Source: Azolla caroliniana
Lineage: Eukaryota; Polypodiophyta
Direction of reading: 5' to 3'
Assembly: GCA_043228905.1 (NCBI GenBank)
Contig: JBHGNT010000017.1
Span: 1,612,001 to 1,676,000 of the forward strand
DNA length: 64,000 nucleotides
In this document: positions 18,271-28,403 of the stretch, in pieces
How the letters are laid out: each line of letters opens with the position of its first letter
Position numbering within the stretch: the stretch's first letter is position 1
Notes under the pieces: model-generated
What the model was told of the DNA's origin: nothing
Databases searched by the model: none
Seen by the model: the letters and a program-made list of their open reading frames with translations, nothing else
Made by a program: the position numbers and the translations under genes

Positions 18271-19519
18271 TCCGAATCGGTATCCTCCGATTCGATTTTC
18301 GGCTTCAGGCCTCTCACCACATCAGACCATGTCCGAATCTTGGCCTTCTCCGTGCTTCCCTTGGCTTCTTCAGCCGGTTCACCGAAGTCGAATTCTTCAT
18401 TCGACTCCGCATCATGGCCATTACGATCGTGATGACCTCCGCATAGCATGCACTTCTCTTCCTGAGTGTACACTTCTTCTTCACAGCCGCTCACTCCGAC
18501 CTGTTCGGATGTGCCGACTTCCTTCGTCGACTCGGCTTCATTTTTCTTCTTGTCTCCACCTCTACCGGTTCTTCTCTTACCTACGGGTTCAACCGTTTTT
18601 TTGCCTTTGCCCGTTTCGGTAGTGTCTTTGCCCTTGCATCTCCCCCTCAAGTGCGGCACGTCGAGATGCTGAACACCAAGCATTTCGGTAAAGTGTTGCA
18701 ACTTGTCCGACGCGAGCGGCTTGGTGAAGATGTCAGCAACTTACCGATCCGTGTGAACATACCGTAGTTCAACTTCACCGCTCAGGACCCGCTCACGCAC
18801 GAAGTGATAATGCACTTCTATGTGCTTTGTGCGAGCATGGAACACAGGGTTCTTGGCGAGCTGCATGCTGCTGAGGTTATCGCAGTAGATCAGGATCGGG
18901 TTCGGTACCTTGATCTACAGGTCTTGCAGTAGTCGCCGAAGCCAAATGGCTTCGCAAGTGGCAACGATCGCGCCCCGGTATTCAGCCTCAGTGCTGGATA
19001 GAACCATTGTTGGCTGCTTTTTGCTGCTCCACGCAACAGCCGCGCTCCCAAGAGAAAACATAAAGCCGGAAGTTGAGCGACGATCCGTTGCATCGCCAGC
19101 CTAGTCGGCATCCGTGTAGCCAACAAGCTCTTTGGTTATACCTTGTCGGTATAAGAGCCCCCGGTCCTTAGTGCCGCTTACATACCTAAATATTCATTGC
19201 GTGCATAGAAGGTGCTCCACGGTCGGCTTCTGCATGTATTGGCTTACCACTCTGACCGGATAGCTAATGTCGGGTAGGGTGATGGTCAAGTAGATCAGGC
19301 TTCCGACTATTTCTCGAAACCTTTTCTCATCGCAGGCTGGTCCGGAGTAGGGACAGATCTTCTGATTCCAGTCCAGGGGTGTGGAGACAGGTCGGCATTC
19401 TGTCATGCCAAACTTGTACAGTATATTCAACATATAATGGCGTTGAGAAAGCAATATGCCGTCGGGGGTGCGGATCACCTTGATCCCCAAAAAATAATGA
19501 AGGTCCCCCAAGTCCTTCA
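18271..19519 (-). pseudogene. Copia C: RT end, RNase H and C-terminal extension
   Basis: Minus-strand continuation of element C pol. From 19,519 down: the end of RT beginning MKDLGDLHYFLGIKV and running to VVSQYMQKPTVEHLL; RNase H motifs SSTEAEYRGAIVA (about 18,960-19,000) and YCDNLSSMQLAKNPVFHARTKHIE (about 18,810-18,890); then an extension with CMLCGGHHDRNGH (about 18,440-18,480), a CCHH zinc-knuckle-like element. At least four in-frame stops break it (near 19,193, 19,103, 18,915 and 18,740). The extension after RNase H is not typical of copia elements. The segment is bounded by insertions A (below) and B (above). Confidence 0.85.
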
Positions 19520-20132
19520 TGTTGGGATTTCGGTCCCTTTCGGATGGGATGGTCGGATATCGGAGATGAATGCCGACAAGCCCGGTTTCGGTTTCGGATC
19601 CGGATGACGAAGACCCCGGTTTCGGTGCCGGATGACAAATGTACCCGGAGAGCGATCCGGATGCAGGGACATATCCGTGAATATGTTCGCTATGGGCCCC
19701 TGAGGCTATAGTTGTAAATAGCCCAAAGTCATATAAGTATAAATATGACTTAGGGCAAACAGTTTTTTAGTTGCTTCTCATTTTTCTGTTTTTCCACTCA
19801 AGAGGAGTGAAGTGTAAGCAACCGTGAGAGAGAGAGAGAGAGATAGAGCGCGAGAGAGGAAGAGGACGACGCCTCTGTGTATTTCCGCCGCCTGTGGCGA
19901 GGACAGCGAGCTCAAGGTCGTCGCCTTGGAGCTCGTCATTGTATACTTCTTTTGTATAGTGTTGTTTGGAGTCTTGTACTCCCGTGGTTTTTCCCATCTA
20001 GGGTTTTCCACGTTAATCCCTGTGTACTCGCGTTTTGTTTCTCTCTTTGGTTCCTATTTTCTGCTGCATTGATCCGCGATTACTCGCTTGGGGTCAAGTG
20101 AAGAAGGTGAATAGAAGGGTCTATTCCTTACA
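19520..20132 (+). repeat. 5' LTR of copia B (613 bp)
   Basis: TGTTGGGATTTCGG...TTCCTTACA. A TATA-like run (ATATAAGTATAAATATG, about 19,731-19,747) precedes a GA microsatellite near 19,826-19,843 that would lie in the transcribed leader. Confidence 0.95.
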
Positions 20133-20135
20133 AAC

Positions 20136-20147
20136 TGGTATCAGAGC
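20136..20147 (+). promoter_or_regulatory. Primer binding site (tRNA-iMet) of copia B
   Basis: TGGTATCAGAGC, the standard plant initiator-methionine tRNA primer site, starts three bases after the LTR. Confidence 0.95.
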
Positions 20148-20161
20148 GACTGTTGCAGAAA

Positions 20162-23100
20162 ATGGAAGGCGGCGGCAGCGGGCAGCCGGGGATGATGGTG
20201 CTGAATGCGCAGAATTACGCCGACTGGAAGATCAAGATGGAGGATCTTCTGATTGTTCGGGACCTGTACGAACCGATTGACAGGTCGGAAATACCGAAGG
20301 GGGTACTTGAGTCGGAGTGGAAGCTCCTGAACCGAAAAGCCGTAGCGACGATCCGACAATATGTCGATGTAAGCGTCCTACAACATGTGGCGAACGACAC
20401 CAATGCATATGAGATGTGGAAGAAGCTGTCGGGCCTCTACGAGAGGAAGAATGCGTTGAACCGGACCTCCCTGATGAGGAAGATAGTGAATCTCAAGTAC
20501 CGGGACGGCGAGAGTATGGTGGAACACGTAAGCACGTTCATGGGATTCGTGAATCAGCTTGCGGCGATCAAGTTCCCGTTGGAGGATGCAATGCAAGCCA
20601 TCATCCTGATGTGTACATTGCCGGAAAGCTGGGAGAACTTGGTGGTGACTCTCAGCACCTCCTGCACAGAAGATAACTTGTCCTTGCAAACGGTAAAGAC
20701 AAGTATTTTGAACGAAGAAGCGCGTCGGAGAGATAAAGAACCGGCCTCCGACCCGAAGGCGCTGCTTACCGAATCGGATCGGGGAAGACAATGGAACCGG
20801 AGTCCGCAAAGACGGGAGAAGTCGGGGACCCGGTCGCAGTCAAGAGGAAGGCCCACATGCTTCCACTGTGGGAAGCCGGGGCACTTCCGAAAGAATTGTC
20901 GGCATTACCGAAAAGACAACGGAGCCGACGACACCGATTCGAAGAAGTCACCGGAGAGAAACGGTGCATACCGGGGAGCCACGGACCGGAGAGGTTCGGA
21001 TCGGCGAGGGCAGGACCGGAAAGGAACGACGGCACTCGCGGCAAGTGAAGAGGAGATCATGCTCATCACCGAAGAAGGTGAACTAAACATTGCCGGCGAT
21101 GAGACGACCTGGGTGGTCGATTCCGGAGCATCGTTCCACCTGACCCCGGAGAGAAGATACTTCTCATCCTACACAGTCGGCGAGCATGGCTGTGTTCGGA
21201 TGGGAAACGAAGGTACGTGCCGGATTGCCGGCATAGGAGACGTGTGGTTGACAACCCCGACCGGATGCAAAATGCTGCTGAAGGATGTCCGACACGTTCC
21301 GGAGGTTCGATTGAACCTGATTTCGGCCGGAAGGCTAGACGATGAAGGCTACACAGGTAGCATCCGGAACGGCGTAATGAAGTTCAGCAAGGGGAGCCTG
21401 ATAGTGGCTCGGGCCCGGAAGATCAACACACTGTACCTGATGAATGCCCGGTTATGTCCGGAAGAGTTGAATGTGGCAGCCGACACTGCCGGTGAGCTGT
21501 GGCACAAAAGACTGTGCCACATGAGTGTGAAGGGGATGAAGAGGCTTGCAGAAGACAACCTTATCCCAGTGAAGCATGTGCACCTGGAGAAGTGCACCGA
21601 TTGCCTGGCCGGTAAACAGAACCGAACCTCCTTCCACTCAAGGCCACCGACGAGACGTAGCGCACCATTGGAGTTGGTGCACACTGATGTGTGTCAGGTA
21701 GAAACGAAGTCACATGGCGGATCCCAGTACTTCGTAACATTCATCGATGATCATAGCCGAAAACTGTGGACGGCACCGTTGAAGACAAAGGACCAAGTGT
21801 TGTGCGTCTTCAAGGAACTCCACGCGAGAGTGGAAAGGGAATCCGGCAAGAAGCTGAAAGCGATACGAGCGGATAATGGAGGGGAATACCGGGGGCAGTT
21901 CCAAGAGTACTGTCGCTCGAAGGGAATCCGACTCGAGTTTACTGTGCCGAAGACGCCGGAACTGAACGGGCTGGCCGAGAGGATGAACCGGACCATAATG
22001 GAGAGGGTCCGGAGTATGCTGGCGCATGCGAAATTACCCAAGGGGTTTTGGGCTGAGGCAATGTCGACGGCGACATACGTGATAAACCGATCACCCTCAG
22101 TACCTTTGGGCGGAGACACGCCGCAGAGAGTGTGGACCGATAGGGAAGTATCCTACCGGCATCTGAAGGTGTTCGGGTGTCTCGCATACGTGCACGTGGC
22201 GAAGGACCGGAGAGGAAAGCTAGATCCAAAGACCCGGCCATGCATATTCCTCGGATACGGCGACGACGAGTTCGGCTACCGAGTATGGGACCCGGTCGAC
22301 AAGAAGATATTCAGGAGTCGAGATATCGTCTTTATGGAGGACAAGACACTCGCCGACTGGGAGTCGGAGAAGAAGATGAAGAGCTCCAAGTCGACCGGTG
22401 AGAATAAACTCTACGAGGAGCAGTCCCGACCGGCAAGGGACCGGTTAGCACTCGAGGATCCGGCCGAAAAAGGTGAAGAAACCGAACCGGCCGAAGAAGA
22501 CGAAAATGATACCGGAACCGGCCCCGATCCCGAAATGGATTCGGATGAAGAAGAATCGGAAGAACCGGTTACCGAAGCTCCGGAACGGAGATATCCTCTA
22601 AGAGAGAGAAGGGCCCCCCGGAGATTCCCGGAATCAGAGCACGTGCTGCTAACCGACGAGGGGGAGCCGGAGAGCTTTGAAGAAGCAAAGCATGACACCC
22701 AGAGCCGCAGGTGGTTGAGTGCCATGCAGGACGAGATGGATTCCCTGCATGAGAACCACACATATGAACTTGTGGAGTTGCCGAAAGGAAAGCGGGCACT
22801 TCGAAACAAGTGGGTGTTCAAGCTGAAACCGGGAGATGCCGGAAAACCCCCGAGATACAAAGCCAGGATCGTGGTGAAGGGGTTTCAGCAGAAGAAGGGC
22901 GTCGACTTCGACGAGATATTTGCCCCGGTAGTGAAGATGACCTCCATCCGGACGGTGCTGAGCATAGCGGCAAGCATGGACCTCGAGGTAGAACAGATGG
23001 ACGTGAAGACGGCATTCCTTCACGGTGACCTCGATGAAGAGATCTACATGCAGCAACCGGAAGGATTCGAGAAGAAAGGGAAGGAGCACCTGGTATGCCG

Positions 23101-24235
23101 GTTGAAGAAGAGCCTTTACGGACTGAAGCAGGCTCCCCGGCAATGGTACCGGAAATTCGACTCCTTCATGACCGACGAAGGGTACCTCAAAACGCAGTCC
23201 GACCACTGCGTGTTTGTGAAGAAGTTCGAAGGAGGAGACTTCCTAATACTCCTCCTGTACGTGGACGACATGTTGATCGTCGGACGGGACCAGGTCAAGA
23301 TACGGATGCTGAAGAAGGCTCTTCACCGAACCTTCTCAATGAAGGACTTGGGACCGGCGAGGCAAATACTAGGGATGCACATCATCCGGGACCGGAAGAA
23401 GAAGCAGCTGTGGCTGTCACAGGAGAAGTACGTGACGAAGGTGCTTCACCGGTTCAACATGTCGGAAGCAAGACCGGTCGGATCGACCCTCCCGGCAAAC
23501 TGCAAGCTGTCCAGCAAGCAAAGTCCCAAGACAAAGGCTGAAAAGGAGGATATGATGAAAGTGCCGTATGCCTCAGCCGTCGGGAGCTTGATGTACGCCA
23601 TGGTGTGTACGAGACCGGACATAGGATATGCAGTCGGAGTGGTGAGCCGGTACATGAGCAATCCCGGCAAAGAGCATTGGAACGCGGCCAAGTGGATACT
23701 CCGATACTTGAAGGGCACGGCAAACGTGTGCCTCCGATTCGGCTCCGGTAAGCCCGAACTCGACGGCTTCACCGATTCGGATATGTCGGCTGATGCAGAT
23801 ACCAGCCGGTCCACATCAGGGTATGTGATGACGTATGCAGGGGGAGCTGTTTCATGGCAGTCGAGGCTGCAGAAGACGGTTGCATTGTCAACCACGGAGG
23901 CGGAGTACATGGCGGCTGTTGAAGCCGGCAAGGAAATAATATGGATGAAGGACTTCATTAGAGAGCTCGGTATCCAACAGGAGGAGTACCGACTCTACTG
24001 CGACAGTCAGAGTGCAATCCACCTTGCGAAGAACGCGGCCTATCACTCCCGGACGAAGCACATCCAGCGAAGATATCACTGGATCCGGGAAAGGATAGAA
24101 GACAAGGAGTTCGTGCTGACGAAGGTCCACACGGACGAGAACGGGTCGGATATGCTGACCAAGGTGCTCACACCCGACAAGCTGGAAGCATGCCGGAAGA
24201 GGATCGGATTGGAGAGACATCCCATGCCGAAGTGA
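20162..24235 (+). CDS. gag-pol: Copia B gag-pol polyprotein, intact
   Basis: 1,357 residues from ATG 20,162, chosen because it is the first ATG after the primer site. In order: UBN2-type gag capsid (about 1-200; NAQNYADWKIKMEDLL near the start); zinc knuckle CFHCGKPGHFRKNC (about 233-246); aspartic protease WVVDSGASFHL (about 320); integrase with LWHKRLCHMS...CTDCLAGKQ zinc region (about 445-485) and D-D-E in VHTDVC, RADNGGEY and ELNGLAERMN (about 508, 571, 604); RT with QMDVKTAFLHGDLDEEIYMQ (about 945) and LLYVDDMLIVG (about 1,031); and RNase H (FTDSDMSAD about 1,202; YCDSQSAIHLAKN about 1,278). The order PR-INT-RT-RH is copia. There are no frameshifts or stops. It would make virus-like particles in the cytoplasm and new genomic insertions. 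Confidence 0.97.
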   Translation: MEGGGSGQPGMMVLNAQNYADWKIKMEDLLIVRDLYEPIDRSEIPKGVLESEWKLLNRKAVATIRQYVDVSVLQHVANDTNAYEMWKKLSGLYERKNALNRTSLMRKIVNLKYRDGESMVEHVSTFMGFVNQLAAIKFPLEDAMQAIILMCTLPESWENLVVTLSTSCTEDNLSLQTVKTSILNEEARRRDKEPASDPKALLTESDRGRQWNRSPQRREKSGTRSQSRGRPTCFHCGKPGHFRKNCRHYRKDNGADDTDSKKSPERNGAYRGATDRRGSDRRGQDRKGTTALAASEEEIMLITEEGELNIAGDETTWVVDSGASFHLTPERRYFSSYTVGEHGCVRMGNEGTCRIAGIGDVWLTTPTGCKMLLKDVRHVPEVRLNLISAGRLDDEGYTGSIRNGVMKFSKGSLIVARARKINTLYLMNARLCPEELNVAADTAGELWHKRLCHMSVKGMKRLAEDNLIPVKHVHLEKCTDCLAGKQNRTSFHSRPPTRRSAPLELVHTDVCQVETKSHGGSQYFVTFIDDHSRKLWTAPLKTKDQVLCVFKELHARVERESGKKLKAIRADNGGEYRGQFQEYCRSKGIRLEFTVPKTPELNGLAERMNRTIMERVRSMLAHAKLPKGFWAEAMSTATYVINRSPSVPLGGDTPQRVWTDREVSYRHLKVFGCLAYVHVAKDRRGKLDPKTRPCIFLGYGDDEFGYRVWDPVDKKIFRSRDIVFMEDKTLADWESEKKMKSSKSTGENKLYEEQSRPARDRLALEDPAEKGEETEPAEEDENDTGTGPDPEMDSDEEESEEPVTEAPERRYPLRERRAPRRFPESEHVLLTDEGEPESFEEAKHDTQSRRWLSAMQDEMDSLHENHTYELVELPKGKRALRNKWVFKLKPGDAGKPPRYKARIVVKGFQQKKGVDFDEIFAPVVKMTSIRTVLSIAASMDLEVEQMDVKTAFLHGDLDEEIYMQQPEGFEKKGKEHLVCRLKKSLYGLKQAPRQWYRKFDSFMTDEGYLKTQSDHCVFVKKFEGGDFLILLLYVDDMLIVGRDQVKIRMLKKALHRTFSMKDLGPARQILGMHIIRDRKKKQLWLSQEKYVTKVLHRFNMSEARPVGSTLPANCKLSSKQSPKTKAEKEDMMKVPYASAVGSLMYAMVCTRPDIGYAVGVVSRYMSNPGKEHWNAAKWILRYLKGTANVCLRFGSGKPELDGFTDSDMSADADTSRSTSGYVMTYAGGAVSWQSRLQKTVALSTTEAEYMAAVEAGKEIIWMKDFIRELGIQQEEYRLYCDSQSAIHLAKNAAYHSRTKHIQRRYHWIRERIEDKEFVLTKVHTDENGSDMLTKVLTPDKLEACRKRIGLERHPMPK

Positions 24236-24245
24236 AGGGGGAGTT
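24232..24245 (+). promoter_or_regulatory. Polypurine tract of copia B
   Basis: GAAGGGGGAG starts at the stop codon of the polyprotein and abuts the 3' LTR, the expected plus-strand primer. Confidence 0.85.
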
Positions 24246-24858
24246 TGTTGGGATTTCGGTCCCTTTCGGATGGGATGGTCGGATATCGGAGATGAATGCC
24301 GACAAGCCCGGTTTCGGTTTCGGATCCGGATGACGAAGACCCCGGTTTCGGTGCCGGATGACAAATGTACCCGGAGAGCGATCCGGATGCAGGGACATAT
24401 CCGTGAATATGTTCGCTATGGGCCCCTGAGGCTATAGTTGTAAATAGCCCAAAGTCATATAAGTATAAATATGACTTAGGGCAAACAGTTTTTTAGCTGC
24501 TTCTCATTTTTCTGTTTTTCCACTCAAGAGGAGTGAAGTGTAAGCAACCGTGAGAGAGAGAGAGAGAGATAGAGCGCGAGAGAGGAAGAGGACGACGCCT
24601 CTGTGTATTTCCGCCGCCTGTGGCGAGGACAGCGAGCTCAAGGTCGTCGCCTTGGAGCTCGTCATTGTATACTTCTTTTGTATAGTGTTGTTTGGAGTCT
24701 TGTACTCCCGTGGTTTTTCCCATCTAGGGTTTTCCACGTTAATCCCTGTGTACTCGCGTTTTGTTTCTCTCTTTGGTTCCTATTTTCTGCTGCATTGATC
24801 CGCAATTACTCGCTTGGGGTCAAGTGAAGAAGGTGAATAGAAGGGTCTATTCCTTACA
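24246..24858 (+). repeat. 3' LTR of copia B (613 bp)
   Basis: Same length as the 5' LTR, with two substitutions. It ends TTCCTTACA before the CTTCA target duplication. Confidence 0.95.
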
Positions 24859-27602
24859 CTTCATATCGAATGCGTCTAACAACTGGGACTTGACGCGGTT
24901 GATTTCCGAAAGACTTGGGCCGGTGATGACTAAATCATCAACATAGAGTAAGATACATACCGGACCATTTGAGCCTTGACGGATGAACAAGGAAGAGTCC
25001 GACTTAGAGGCAACAAACCCCATCTTTTGCAACCGGTGCGTGATCTTAGCATTCCAAGCACGGGGGGCTTGCTTCAAGTCGTACAACGACTTCCTCAGCC
25101 GACATACCGCCGACTTGTTCACCTCCGACTGAAATCTGAGGGGCTGAGTCATAAAGACTTCTTCTTCAAGATCTCCTTGAAGGAAGGCATTCTTCACATC
25201 CATATGATGAAGATGCCACCCCCTTGCCGCAACAACCGCCAGTACCACACGAACCGTCGTCATCTTTGCTACAGGAGCGAAGGTCTCGTCGTAGTCGATT
25301 CCGTGGGTCTACGCATATCCCTTTGCCACTAACCGGGCCTTGTACCGGTTAACTGTACCATTGGCATTGTAGTTTATCTTGTACACCCACTTGCATCCGA
25401 TCGGTTTACAGTGACGGGGAGGGTCAACCAGGTCCCAAGTTCCGTTGGCATCCAGTGCCCGCATTTCTTCCTCCATAGCGGCACACCAATTTGCATCCTT
25501 TGTCGCTTCTGCGTAGCTGTCCGGCTCACGCACTTCTGCGACCTTGGTCATGTACACATAATGATGCGCCATGTACTCGTTATACTCGTACCGTTTAACG
25601 GGATCCTTCTGGTGGGTGGACCGGCGTAACTCACCGTTACCCGGTATGAGACCCTTCTTGGCTGGTTCGGTCTTCGTTCCCGAAGATCTGCCTATGTCCT
25701 TGCCGAAGTCAGATACGCACCGATCCGACTCATCATTACCGATCCCTTTCTCTTTGCGTGTGAACCGTCTCCTCGGTTCCTTGCGCGGGGAGAGCACGAC
25801 AGAGTCTCCACTACTCGCCGTCTCATCATCCGACTGGTTGGACTGATCTAGTCTCTCATTTGGTCCGCTTAACCGGAACGATTCCGAACTCTCATCTTGA
25901 GTCCCGTCTTCATCTTTCTCTACTTGGGCCGGTTCGGGCTCACTAGCCCCATCCTCCGACATTGGGTCGGGATCAAAAGTCAGAGTCGATAAGGAATACC
26001 ACGATGCCGATTCATCAAACTCGACATCTCGGCTGACTTGGACCTGCTTCATCCGAGGGTTATAACACTTATACCCCTTTTGCTCTTGAGCATAGCCGAC
26101 TAGGATGCATTTTTCCCATTGTGCATCTAGCTTTCTCCGCTTCTCATCCGGCACATGTACATAGGCTATGCTGCCAAATATCTGGAGGTGTCTCAAATTC
26201 GGCTTGCGCCCGAAATACAGCTCGTGAGCTGACACCTTGTCCCCGATCCGGTTTTGGATGTAAACGACCATTTGGACCGCCTCCGCCCAGTAGAACTTGG
26301 GCATACTCTTTTCCTCCAGCATTGCCCTAGCCACGTCAATCAACGATCGATTCTTCCTTTCAGCCACACCGTTCTGTTGCGGTGTGTATCTGCAGCTGAA
26401 TTCTCGCCGAAATCCTTTTTGTTGTAGATAGCTGTTGAATTGGCCGGAAAAGTACTCTTTTCCGCCATCCGACCGTAGGCATTTGATCTTCCTCTCTGAT
26501 TCCCGTTCCACCATCTTCTGGAGGCTCTAGAAACACTCGAAGACTTCGCTCTTCCGCTCAATGAGGTAGATCCACGTATGCCGCGTGTAGTCGTCGATGA
26601 AGGAGACGAAATATCGACTCCCGCCAATGCTAACATTTTGTGCCGGTCCCCACACATCCGAATGGATAAGATCAAGCTTGTTACGGCTTCGATTTCTTTC
26701 GGTGGGGAATGGAAGCCGATGTTGCTTCCCGAGTTGGCAGGCTTCACAAATCTGGGCTCTCCGGCCGCTAAACTTCGGCAAACCGAAAACGACTTGTTCC
26801 GTTTGCAGGTCTTGAAGCCTTCGGTAGTTGACATGGCCGATCCGCTTGTGCCACAGTTTGATATCCGACTCGACCTTCTGTCCTTTGGCGAACAATGCGG
26901 TGCCGACATCATTGCTATTGAGGATAAACATCCTCCCATCTCTGCGCCCTTGCGCAATAACTTCGCCCTCATCCTCAATGAAGCACCCGAGGTGCGTAAA
27001 CCGCACCTGCATCCCCTGGTCGACGATCTATCTGACCGACACCAGGTTCTTCGTGATCGTCGAAACATGTAATACATTCATCAGCTTCCCCCTCTGTCTG
27101 ACGTGGCTCAAAGGGACTTCTCCGACGTGCACGATCGGGTGGGGAGTGTCGTCTCCGGTTTCGACAACTCCCGGTTGATACCGGCTTCTCCAAAAAGGAG
27201 AACCACTCCTCGTGGCTTGTCATGTGGTTCGATGCGTCGGAGTCAACGTACCACACTTCCTCCGATTTGGAAGTGGTCTTCTTCATTGAGTTTGCCTTAT
27301 GCTTCATCATCAAGGCTGGCCCCTTACCGTTCTTGGATCCTCCTGATCCGTTTGCGTAGTGCGAGCTTTGTCGGCCTTCCTTACCAGTCTTGCCGGATCC
27401 GGATTTGTCTGAATCGGCACGCTTTCTCCAGCACTCGCTTTCCCTGTGGCCCTTTTTGCCACAGTACCAGCATTTCGTAGCGGATTTGTCTTGCCGGCCT
27501 CCGGCACCACCTTGACTCCCTCTGCTTGTGGAAGTCCCAGAACTGTTGTCGGCACGTTCATTGTGCCTTCGTTCTTGCTCTTGTCGGCCGCCTCCATTGC
27601 GT
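24859..27602 (-). pseudogene. Copia C: zinc knuckle, protease, integrase and RT segment
   Basis: Minus-strand body of element C between insertions D (above) and B (below). From 27,602 down: gag end with zinc knuckle CWYCGKKGHRESEC (about 27,430-27,475); protease WYVDSDASNHM (about 27,215-27,250, DSD rather than DSG); a frameshift near 27,165; integrase with HKRIGHVNYRRL...CEACQLGKQHRLPF, catalytic D (HSDVWGP), D (RSDGGKEY), E (QQNGVAERKNR); and RT with NAFLQGDLEEEVFM and LLYVDDLVITG (about 24,930). Stops lie at 26,525-26,530 and at about 25,309 (GYA-stop-THGIDY). Frameshift and stops plus insertions make it non-functional. It joins 19,519 after removal of B. Confidence 0.92.
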
Positions 27603-28366
27603 TGTCGTGAAGAATTTCGGCCAGAGGCGGAAACCGGGAAGCATTGGCTACATTGGCGGGGGCAGCATGTGTGTTCACCCCATGTACATTTAGTGTGAAT
27701 AACAAGGGGCCTTTATGGCGCCGAAGAGTAGTCAAGTCGGGACAGACGATCCCATGTAAGTCAGGATTTATCCCACATTGTAACGCATCCCTCTCCTTGC
27801 TCTATAAAAGGAAGGGAGCGCCCTTTGTGAAAGGGGTTGCCCATTTTGCATTAGAGGGTATACCGTTAGATTTAGGGTTAGTTACATTTCTTCTTCTTCT
27901 CCCCCCTTCGTGTTCGCTTAGGGTTTGCTTCAGCTCCTCTCCTGCGCAAGACCCCGCTCGGCGCAACGAGCCCGTGAGCTCCCCGACGGCGGCTTGGCGG
28001 CTGACGACTATTGTAACCTACCTTGGTCTGGCTCGAAGCCGAGAATGTATTCTTCCTTTTATATATATACATTTGCGTCTGTCTGTGTATATTCGCGTCT
28101 TTGTTGGTGTCGGGTGCTTCCCCTTTCTTGCGTTTCCTGTACATAAGGGCGTGAGTCGGGTCGGCATGTGTCTGTGTGTGCGTGTGTGCGCGTGAGTCGG
28201 TGTTAAGAGCGCGCTCCCTCCCTCTCTCTCTCACCCTTCGGTCGCTTCCGACGTTCTTCTGGGATCCCCGGAAACGGTGAAGCACGACTTCCTACGCTCC
28301 GTCACTCCCTAGTTCAAGACCCCCGTGGTCCCGCCTTTCTCCACGCACCCGCGTAACGACGCAACA
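27603..28366 (+). repeat. 5' LTR of element D (764 bp)
   Basis: TGTCGTGAAGAATTTCGG...ACGCAACA. It has a clear TATA box (CTCTATAAAAGG, near 27,801-27,812) followed by the near-palindrome CCCTTTGTGAAAGGG, then a T/C-rich leader with CT and GT tracts. The 3' copy has TATAAAATG and lacks 18 bp near 27,950. Confidence 0.9.
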
Positions 28367-28403
28367 TCTTTGGTGAAACCGACGTGAAAGGCGGCAAGGG
28401 AGG
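28367..28403 (+). promoter_or_regulatory. Candidate primer binding site and leader of D
   Basis: TGGTGAAACCGACGTG, starting four bases after the LTR, has the TGG start of a primer binding site; the tRNA is not identified. The gag ATG follows at 28,404. Confidence 0.45.

Larger units (their letters stand above)
19520..24858 (+). mobile_element. Complete Ty1/copia retrotransposon B
   Basis: A 5,339-bp element with 613-bp LTRs (19,520-20,132; 24,246-24,858) differing at two sites (T/C near 19,756 and G/A near 20,075) and a perfect CTTCA target duplication (19,515-19,519 and 24,859-24,863). It contains a single uninterrupted gag-pol ORF, a perfect initiator-Met primer site and a polypurine tract. 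By LTR identity it inserted very recently and is a strong candidate for a currently mobile element. It disrupts the RT of copia C in the opposite orientation. Confidence 0.97.
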
